Of a stretch of DNA of 64,000 nt, positions 38,108 through 44,834 are shown piece by piece. Numbering within the stretch: position 1 is the stretch's first letter; each line of letters starts with the position of its first letter. The notes beneath the pieces are model-generated. The model did not search any database. It saw nothing but the letters and a program-made list of their open reading frames with translations, and was not told the DNA's origin. The stretch is from Acidimicrobiia bacterium (lineage in GTDB: Bacteria; Actinomycetota; Acidimicrobiia; Acidimicrobiales; Acidimicrobilacustridaceae). The position numbers and the translations under genes are program-made. The DNA is taken from assembly GCA_020832495.1 (NCBI GenBank), contig JAFIEP010000029.1, forward strand, positions 24,058-88,057. Reading direction: 5' to 3'.

Positions 38108-39196
38108 ATGACTCCGCACCCACCGACCACGACCACCGCCACGCAGGCTGATCCGATCCCTGACACAGCGGCGCAGCGTCGTGACCAGCGACTGATGGCC
38201 GAGGCCGATGCCCTCGTGGCCGAAGGGCGCGCTGGCGATGCCGTGCGGCTACTCACCGAGGAGAACCGCCGGCGTGCGCACCCCCGCCTCGAGCAGCGCC
38301 TGGTCCGGCTGCGCCACGATGCGTTCGAGGAGCTCGAACCGTCCGCCGGTCGGGCCAGTTGGCCACCCGAGGTGCCCGACTGTTTCGAAGGTGTCGACGG
38401 CTTGGTGTCGGTGGACGCCGCAGACCTCGACGCAGCCACCCTCGGTGCCGGCATTCAGCACCATGGTGCGTTGTGGGTCCGCGGGCTGTTCACCTCCGAA
38501 CGGGTCGAGCAGCTCGTCGAGGACATCGACCGGGCCTTCGAGGCCCACGAATCGCACCGCAACGGTACGCCGACGGCCAAGACCATCCCGTGGTTCGCCC
38601 CGTTCCGCTCGAGCGAGGCCTACTCGGTGGGCTTCGGGCGTCAGTGGGTGGTCGACGGTGGCGGTCTGTGGACCGTCGACTCTCCGCGGGCCATGTGGGA
38701 CCTGCTGGAGGCCTTCGACGAGATCGGTCTGGACGAGGTGTTGACCGAGTACCTCGGTGAGCGTCCGGCGTTGTCGGTGAAGAAGTGCACCTTGCGGCGG
38801 GTGCCAGTGGCCCTCGGTGGGGCGGACTGGCACCAGGACGGGTCCTTCCTGGGTGAGGGCATCCGCACGGTGAACGTGTGGCTGGCGCTGTCGGACTGCG
38901 GTGTGGATGCGCCAGGTCTCGACGTGGTGCCCAAGCGTTTCGACGAGGTGCTGCCCACCGGCACCGACGGCGCCAACTTCGACTGGTCGGTCGGACCCGG
39001 CATGGTCGAGCAGGTGTCGGCGGACGCCCCGGTCGTGCGGCCCTCCTTCGCGGCGGGCGACGCCGTGTTGTTCGATGAGCTCTTCCTGCATCGCACGGGG
39101 ATCAGCCCCGACATGAGCCGGGACCGCTACGCCATCGAGTCGTGGTTCTTCGCTCCCTCCACCTATCCACTCCACCAGGTGCCGGTGATGTTCTGA
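38108..39196 (+). CDS. Phytanoyl-CoA dioxygenase-family protein, copy 1
   Basis: Non-haem Fe(II)/2-oxoglutarate oxygenase of 362 residues. The facial triad is H-x-D in ADWHQDGSF and the distal His in FLHRTGIS, followed by the 2OG-binding Arg region. An N-terminal module of about 60 residues (ADALVAEGRAGDAVRLL) looks like a TPR-type helical hairpin and is also present in copy 2. It probably hydroxylates or desaturates a sugar or lipid of the glycan. Its stop and the ATG of copy 2 share one base (TGATG). TAGCAT and TAGTGT boxes lie 40-60 nt upstream. Confidence 0.87.
   Translation: MTPHPPTTTTATQADPIPDTAAQRRDQRLMAEADALVAEGRAGDAVRLLTEENRRRAHPRLEQRLVRLRHDAFEELEPSAGRASWPPEVPDCFEGVDGLVSVDAADLDAATLGAGIQHHGALWVRGLFTSERVEQLVEDIDRAFEAHESHRNGTPTAKTIPWFAPFRSSEAYSVGFGRQWVVDGGGLWTVDSPRAMWDLLEAFDEIGLDEVLTEYLGERPALSVKKCTLRRVPVALGGADWHQDGSFLGEGIRTVNVWLALSDCGVDAPGLDVVPKRFDEVLPTGTDGANFDWSVGPGMVEQVSADAPVVRPSFAAGDAVLFDELFLHRTGISPDMSRDRYAIESWFFAPSTYPLHQVPVMF
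38856..38970 (+). repeat. 115-bp segment identical to 39938-40052
   Basis: This stretch of PhyH copy 1 is base-for-base identical to 39938-40052 in copy 2. It codes for the region just after the H-x-D motif. Flanking sequence is much more diverged. Confidence 0.9.
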
Positions 39197-40278
39197 TGGC
39201 CACGACGACCGATTCCGCTGCCCATCAGGCCCACAGTGAGCCGTCGGTGCCCGACGTGCCGTTGGGCAAGGAGGCGCTGGCAGCGGCCAGCGCGCTGGTG
39301 GAGCAGGGCCGGGTGTTCGAGGCCGTGGACCTGCTCACCGAGGCAAATCGACGCAAGCCTGCAGGGGGGATCGAACGCCGCCTGGTCCAGCTCCGCCACC
39401 AGGCGTTCGCGCACCTCACACCGCGCCCTGGACGTGAGGTGTGGCCGCCCCGCTTCGACGACGTCTTCGGCCACCTCGACGCACCACCTGAGGTCGACGC
39501 CGGCGACCTCACCACCACCACGCTGGGCGCGGGGATCCAGAACCACGGGTGCCTCCTCGTCCGCAACTTCGTTCCGCCAGCGGTGGCCACCGAGTTGCGT
39601 GAGGGCGCCGAGCAGGCCTTCGAGGCGCAGGCCGCTCGCCACGACGGTGTCCCGGTCACCGAGACGGCGCCGTGGTATGCACCCATCAATCCGGGGCCCG
39701 AGTACCCGCTCACGTTCGGTGAGCGCTGGTGGATCAAGGACGGGGGTGGGGTCTGGACGGCCGACTCCCCGCGGATGTTCTTCCGACTGCTCGAGGTCTT
39801 CCGCACCGTCGGTCTGGGAGATGTGTTGGCCGGCTACATGGGTGAGCGTCCGGCGCTGTCGGTGAAGAAGTGCACGTTGCGGCGGGTGCCGGTCGACACC
39901 GGTACCGACTGGCACCAGGACGGGTCCTTTCTGGGTCAGGGCATCCGCACGGTGAACGTGTGGCTGGCGCTGTCGGACTGCGGTGTGGATGCGCCAGGTC
40001 TCGACGTGGTGCCCAAGCGTTTCGACGAGGTGCTGCCCACCGGCACCGACGGGGCGAAGTTCGACTGGTCGGTCGGGCCGGGCATGGTGGAGCGAGTGTC
40101 GGCCGATGCGCCGGTGGTCCGTCCCACCTTCGCCGCTGGTGACGCCCTGCTGTTCGACGAGGTGTTCCTGCACCGGACCGGCGTCAGCCCCGACATGACG
40201 AAGGAACGTTTCGCCATCGAGACGTGGTTCTTCGCCCCGTCGACCTATCCACACTCGCAGATCCCCATTTCCTTCTGA
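39196..40278 (+). CDS. Phytanoyl-CoA dioxygenase-family protein, copy 2
   Basis: A 360-residue paralogue of the preceding gene with the same layout: helical N-terminal hairpin (SALVEQGRVFEAVDLLTEAN) and a 2OG-oxygenase core with TDWHQDGSF and FLHRTGVS. The substrate-side segment differs from copy 1 (ETAPWYAPINPGPEYPLTF against KTIPWFAPFRSSEAY), so the two probably act on different positions or substrates. It is translationally coupled to copy 1 (TGATG) and followed 5 bp later by a GT2 gene. Confidence 0.87.
   Translation: MATTTDSAAHQAHSEPSVPDVPLGKEALAAASALVEQGRVFEAVDLLTEANRRKPAGGIERRLVQLRHQAFAHLTPRPGREVWPPRFDDVFGHLDAPPEVDAGDLTTTTLGAGIQNHGCLLVRNFVPPAVATELREGAEQAFEAQAARHDGVPVTETAPWYAPINPGPEYPLTFGERWWIKDGGGVWTADSPRMFFRLLEVFRTVGLGDVLAGYMGERPALSVKKCTLRRVPVDTGTDWHQDGSFLGQGIRTVNVWLALSDCGVDAPGLDVVPKRFDEVLPTGTDGAKFDWSVGPGMVERVSADAPVVRPTFAAGDALLFDEVFLHRTGVSPDMTKERFAIETWFFAPSTYPHSQIPISF
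39938..40052 (+). repeat. 115-bp segment identical to 38856-38970
   Basis: Second member of the identical pair inside the tandem PhyH genes; evidence of recent duplication or gene conversion. Confidence 0.9.
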
Positions 40279-40283
40279 CCAGC

Positions 40284-41225
40284 GTGGCCCCGCCGTCGGT
40301 CAGCGTCGTCGTGGTGGCGCACGACATGGCCCGTGAACTGCCGCGCACCATCGGCAGCTTGGCTGCTCCCTACCAACAAGGGCTCACCGAGGGCGACCAC
40401 GAGGTGATCGTGGTGGACAACGGCTCGGCCGAGCCCGTGCCGCTCAGTCTCCTCGACGACGTCGGGGTGCCCGGAACGGTGCTCCGTGTCGACGACGCAC
40501 CACCCTCGCCGGCGCAGGCCGCCAATCTCGGGCTGGCGCGGGCGGAAGGAGCGCTCGTCGGGTTGATCATCGACGGTGCTCGCATGGCCTCACCAGGGTT
40601 GGTGGCCACGGCTCGGCGGGCGGCGGGCGTGGCCCCCGACCCGGTGGTGGCCGCCCACGGGTGGCACCTGGGGCCGGCTCGGCACATGGAGGCGGCAGAG
40701 ATCGGCTACGACCAAGCGGTCGAGGACGACCTGTTGCAGTCCATCGGATGGCCGACCGACGGCTACCGACTGTTCGAGGTCAGCACCTTGGCCGGGTCGT
40801 CAGGTCGAGGCTGGTTCGGACCGATGGGGGAGAGCAGCGCGTTGTTCCTGCCCCGCCCGACATGGGAGGAACTGGGCGGGCTCGACGAAGCCTTCTCCAT
40901 GCCCGGGGGCGGTCTGGTGAACCACGACCTGTTGCGTCGGGCGTGCGACCGCCAAGGTGCCGAGTTGGTCGTCCTGCTCGGGGAAGGAACCTTTCACCAG
41001 ATCCACGGCGGTGCAGCCACCGGTCGTCGGTTCAGCTGGGACGAGATGCATGCCGACTACGAACAGCTCAGGGGCTGCCGGTACCGTCCACCGCAGCAGC
41101 CACCCATCTACGTGGGCGGCGTCCCACCAGCGGCCGTGGGCCAGCTGGCCGAGTCGGTGAGGCTGGCCCAACGGCGCCTCGGGCGTTCGGTCAGCTCATC
41201 CGCCGCAGGAAGCCCCCAGGGTTGA
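40284..41225 (+). CDS. Family 2 glycosyltransferase-like protein
   Basis: GT-A fold protein of 313 residues. VSVVVVAHDMARELPRTIGSL opens the fold, VIVVDNGSAEPV is the first acidic motif and LVGLIIDGARMASPGLV takes the place of the DxD region. It is closely related to the third module of the protein encoded opposite (shared WPTDGYRLFEV and EGTFHQIHGG), so the two are paralogues. Start GTG 40284, 5 bp after PhyH copy 2. Its last 35 bp overlap the convergent four-module gene. Confidence 0.85.
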   Translation: MAPPSVSVVVVAHDMARELPRTIGSLAAPYQQGLTEGDHEVIVVDNGSAEPVPLSLLDDVGVPGTVLRVDDAPPSPAQAANLGLARAEGALVGLIIDGARMASPGLVATARRAAGVAPDPVVAAHGWHLGPARHMEAAEIGYDQAVEDDLLQSIGWPTDGYRLFEVSTLAGSSGRGWFGPMGESSALFLPRPTWEELGGLDEAFSMPGGGLVNHDLLRRACDRQGAELVVLLGEGTFHQIHGGAATGRRFSWDEMHADYEQLRGCRYRPPQQPPIYVGGVPPAAVGQLAESVRLAQRRLGRSVSSSAAGSPQG

Positions 41226-44200
41226 AGCTCAGGCGGTACTTCTCCATGTCGAGGTCCGAGGCGAACGAGCCGCGGCCTTCGACGATGCCCTTCACCCCCT
41301 CGTAGGGGCCGGGACCGAAGTCGGTCCACACCGGATGACCGTTGACGATGGTGTCCTCAACGATCACGTACGAGCCGACCGGAACATGGTGAGAGTAGAC
41401 GCGGAACTCCGCCACCGTCCGCTTGGCGCTGCCCCGTGACCCGAGGATCACCACGGCGTTGGCGTTCTCGCCGACGATGGCGTTCACCTCTGCCTCGGTC
41501 TCCTTCGACCACGTGTCCTTGACCGTGAGGTACCGCAGGCGGGGGTGCTGGGGGAGTTTGTCGCCGTGGTTGCGGTCGATCGACAGCACCTCGCCGTGGC
41601 CGAGGAGGTAGCAGATCGACGCCAGGAAGAGCGCGCGGCCACCGCCGCCGGTGCCGGTCTCGATGATCCAGTCCGGCCGCACCTTGGCCACGATCTCCTG
41701 GTAGGCGAAGAGGTCGGTGGGGAGCTTGCCCACCTTGCGGCCCAGCCACTCGGTGTCCCGCCAGGCCAGCGAGTGCCAGTAGGCGTCGACGAACTCCTGG
41801 CGGAGTTCGCTCGGCAGCGGTGCCGGCTTGGTCGGGCGGCCGTCGGGGCCGCTCTTGGCGCCCTTCTTGAAGAAGTTGGGTGCCGTCCGGCGCCGCGCTC
41901 GCGTCCGGTTGGCCTCGTCGAACATGGTGCCCACGTAGTGGAGACGCTTGCGGTGGCCGATGTAGTTGCGGCCACGCAGGTCCTGGTAGTGGTGGGCGTA
42001 CGATGCCAGCCGGCCATGTCGCTCGTCGATGGAGGGCAGGTTGGTGGTCGTGCCACCGTGGATCTGGTGGAACGAGCCCTCGCCGAGCATGGTCACCACC
42101 GTGGTGTCGGGGCTCGACGTCATGCGCTCGTACAGTTCGAGGTTGGCGAAGCCACCTCCGGCCATGTCGAAGCTCTCGTCGAACCCGCCAACCTGTTCGA
42201 GCAGCTTGCGGGGCAGGAAGATGCAGTTGCTCTCCCACAGTCCGTCGAGCCAGTCCCGCTCGCCGATGAAGTGGCCGATGTCGAACAGTCGGTAGCCGTC
42301 GCTCGGCCAGCTGATGGTGTCGAAGAGCCGGTCCTCGAACTCCTCGTCGTAGCCCTCGAGCATCATGTCGCCCTGCTGGCCCGGCCCGACGTACCACTGT
42401 TGGGTGACGACGACGGCCGGCTCGTAGGTCGACATGCCCAACATCCCGAAGCGCAGGACGCCAGGGGTGACGACGTGGGCGCCGTCGATCATGAAGGCCA
42501 GGTTCTCGCCGGTGGCCTCCTGCATGCCGCGGTTCAGGGCGTGCACTGGTGAGGGGTGGGCGTCGTCGCCCATGTCGATGAGACGGAACTCGGGTCCGAA
42601 CGAGGTGACGAACTCCTCGGTGAGCTTCTGTTCGGGGGCGGAGCCGTTGTCCACGACGAGCACTTCGTAGTCGAGTCCCTCGATCCCCACCTGGTACGAG
42701 CGCGAGAGCGAGTGCAGCGTCCGGGTGGCCACTCGCGCCATGTTGTAGAACACGACGACCACCGAGAGGTCCTTGGCGGTGGCCGGGGCGGGGGGTGCGA
42801 GCGGCGCCCGCCGGGGGAGGGAGCCTGCGTCGGCGGAGCGTGCCGTGGTGGTATCGGGCGGCTTGATCGCCTCCGTCTTGCGCCACCGGCATCCTTGGGC
42901 GCCGATGCGCTCGATCTCGTCGGGCACCGACCAGCGGGAGCGGAAGTCGTCGACGGCCGAGGCGATGGCCTCGTCGCCGTACTGCTCGACCACCACGAAC
43001 CCGCCGACGGCCAGCTTGGCGTAGAGCTGCTCGAGTGTGGCGGTGACGTCCTCGGGCTCGGACTGCCGCCCGATGTGCAGGAGTGCCACCTTGTCGATCG
43101 GCGCCTCCGGGAGCGTGTCGGCCGCCGGACCCTGCAAGAAGCGCACCCGGTCGCCGAAGAGGTCGAATCGAGCGAAGGCGTCACGGACGTTGTTCAGATC
43201 GGCCTGCAGGGCCGGGAGGCCGGGGCCGCCCCAACGCTTCTCCTCCTGGTCCGTCTCGACGCTGTCGTCGGTGGCGCGGAAGCGGTCGACGATCCACGTG
43301 GTGGGCACGTTCATGTCGAACGCCGCCAGGTAGCCGCGCAGGAACAGACCGGCACCGCCCCGGCCACATCCGGCGTCGACGATGTCGCCGTCGACCGACT
43401 CGGCATGGATGGTGTCCATGCAGCGCTGCAGCAGGTCGAGGCGCTCACGCCCCATGCTGGTGTACGGGAAGTAGCCGGGGAGGTCGTCGTTGACCGTGCC
43501 GGAGCGTCGGGCGGCCAGGTGTCGGGCGTACTTGGCCTTCATCTGACGGATCGGGTCACGGAGGTGGGCGTCGCTCGGCGCACCCTTGCCCATGAACGAC
43601 GAGGTCAGGTGGTCGATGCGCAGCTCGTGCTCGAGATAGTGCTCGTTGACGAGGCAACCCTTCAGGAGGTCGAGGTAGCGCTCGGCCGCCCGCCGATGGC
43701 GGGCCTCGGCGTTGTAGAAGATGTTGTGCTGCATGACCATGGCCCGCAGCCGGAGGTCCTCACCCAGGTAGAGCTGCTCCTCTCGCCCGGCGGGGCTCTC
43801 GATGTGGTCGAGGATCGAGGCCAGCTCCGGTGAGGAGGCCAGGCGCTCTTCGGTGACGAGGATCTCGAGGCCGAAGTAGATGGGGATGTGCACCCGGCGG
43901 ATGGGATCGGGGTGCTCGTCGACGAAGTCGTCGATGGCGGTCATGACGCCGTTGCGCTCGCCGCCTTCCCACATGGCGTTGTGCATGGTGGGGTTGAGGC
44001 CGCCCTTGAAGACCAGGCGCGGCTTTCCCTTCACCATGCCGGCTTGGTGGTGCTGCTGGCGGAATTCCTCGGGGATCTGCTCGGGCGCGTAGTAGAGATC
44101 ACGGCGGCCGTAGGGCCAGCCGACGTCGTGCAGGATGATCACCGGGAGCGGTTGCCCCTCACGCCGTGACGCCTCGGCCAGCAACCGCAGCTCGTGGTAG

Positions 44201-44571
44201 ACGGTGTACCAGTTGTGGTCGCCGTCCACGAGCGCAACGTCCACTGCGGCGAGGTCGGGGAGCACGTTGTGGCTCAGGTCTCGGTGGAACCGATAGCGAC
44301 CCGGGAACGCACGCTCGTGCTCGCTGGGGTCGAACGCCGGCACCGGGTCGATCACGTGGAGTTCGACGTCGGGTCCCAGCTCTTCGAGCATGAACTTCGT
44401 GGTGTCGCCCCGCAGCGCGCCGATCTCGACGATCCGGCGGGCACCGACCGCCTGCATGATGGGTGCAATGGTGGAGTCCCAGAACGGAAACATGGGTGGA
44501 GGGGCGTCCTTGTCGTCGAGGTCGTGGTGCACCAATGGGTCCCGCCCCACCCGTCGGTGCGTCCGCTTCAC
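41191..44571 (-). CDS. Four-module tailoring protein: methyltransferase + TylF-like + GT2 + CmcI-like
   Basis: An 1126-residue protein with four domains in series. Residues about 25-260: class I methyltransferase (RIVEIGALRGDTTKF; ALVDGDHNW; ILHDVGWPYGRRD). 295-565: TylF-like domain (YLDLLKGCL; VDAGCGRGGAGLF), in which the metal/base aspartates are replaced (LHIGRQSE and VVEQYG instead of LDGD and IDDY). 600-880: GT2 glycosyltransferase (DLSVVVVFYNMARV; VLVVDNGSAP; EGSFHQIHGG). 920-1126: CmcI-like methyltransferase/hydroxylase fold (IIETGTGGGGRALFLAS; VIVEDTIVNGHPVWTD; LSFNPGGFLRRM). Start GTG 44571. It overlaps the convergent GT2 gene by 35 bp and is divergent from the radical-SAM gene. Likely a single-chain machine that transfers and methylates one sugar; the order of reactions is unknown. 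Confidence 0.9.
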   Translation of the reverse strand: MKRTHRRVGRDPLVHHDLDDKDAPPPMFPFWDSTIAPIMQAVGARRIVEIGALRGDTTKFMLEELGPDVELHVIDPVPAFDPSEHERAFPGRYRFHRDLSHNVLPDLAAVDVALVDGDHNWYTVYHELRLLAEASRREGQPLPVIILHDVGWPYGRRDLYYAPEQIPEEFRQQHHQAGMVKGKPRLVFKGGLNPTMHNAMWEGGERNGVMTAIDDFVDEHPDPIRRVHIPIYFGLEILVTEERLASSPELASILDHIESPAGREEQLYLGEDLRLRAMVMQHNIFYNAEARHRRAAERYLDLLKGCLVNEHYLEHELRIDHLTSSFMGKGAPSDAHLRDPIRQMKAKYARHLAARRSGTVNDDLPGYFPYTSMGRERLDLLQRCMDTIHAESVDGDIVDAGCGRGGAGLFLRGYLAAFDMNVPTTWIVDRFRATDDSVETDQEEKRWGGPGLPALQADLNNVRDAFARFDLFGDRVRFLQGPAADTLPEAPIDKVALLHIGRQSEPEDVTATLEQLYAKLAVGGFVVVEQYGDEAIASAVDDFRSRWSVPDEIERIGAQGCRWRKTEAIKPPDTTTARSADAGSLPRRAPLAPPAPATAKDLSVVVVFYNMARVATRTLHSLSRSYQVGIEGLDYEVLVVDNGSAPEQKLTEEFVTSFGPEFRLIDMGDDAHPSPVHALNRGMQEATGENLAFMIDGAHVVTPGVLRFGMLGMSTYEPAVVVTQQWYVGPGQQGDMMLEGYDEEFEDRLFDTISWPSDGYRLFDIGHFIGERDWLDGLWESNCIFLPRKLLEQVGGFDESFDMAGGGFANLELYERMTSSPDTTVVTMLGEGSFHQIHGGTTTNLPSIDERHGRLASYAHHYQDLRGRNYIGHRKRLHYVGTMFDEANRTRARRRTAPNFFKKGAKSGPDGRPTKPAPLPSELRQEFVDAYWHSLAWRDTEWLGRKVGKLPTDLFAYQEIVAKVRPDWIIETGTGGGGRALFLASICYLLGHGEVLSIDRNHGDKLPQHPRLRYLTVKDTWSKETEAEVNAIVGENANAVVILGSRGSAKRTVAEFRVYSHHVPVGSYVIVEDTIVNGHPVWTDFGPGPYEGVKGIVEGRGSFASDLDMEKYRLSFNPGGFLRRMS

Positions 44572-44698
44572 CCGGGCGTCACGGTTGCCGGGCGCCTGAC
44601 ACGCTACCTCAACCCGTGGGACGGGTCATCAGCGGTGCCGGGGCGGGCGAGGCGGCACGGGTTGTGACTCCAGCAGTGCTGTGGGGGTCACCTCGGTG

Positions 44699-44714
44699 TA
44701 GTCTCACTGCAGTG
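44699..44714 (+). promoter_or_regulatory. Possible promoter and palindrome upstream of the radical-SAM gene
   Basis: TAGTCT (44699-44704) is a candidate -10 and is followed at once by the perfect palindrome CACTGCAGTG (44705-44714), placed at the expected transcription start. The leader would be about 124 nt. No convincing -35 was found. Confidence 0.3.
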
Positions 44715-44822
44715 TGCTGATGTCCCAGCGCGCTGCCGCCACCCGCGGAGAGTCACGGGGTCGCACCATGTCGGCCCCGGCGAGCACGGTCGGGAGTCCG
44801 TCGGGGCCAATCCATCGATCTC

Positions 44823-44829
44823 AGGAGGT
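44823..44829 (+). promoter_or_regulatory. Strong ribosome-binding site for the radical-SAM gene
   Basis: AGGAGGT lies 5 nt before GTG 44835 and fixes this start. It is one of the best Shine-Dalgarno matches in the window. Confidence 0.75.
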
Positions 44830-44834
44830 CAACG

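Noticed and set aside
41191..44571. The possibility that the four-module protein is two or more genes fused by a frameshift error.
   Set aside because: The frame is open throughout, the linkers between modules have normal coding composition, and no internal start with a ribosome site was found; read-level checking would still be useful.
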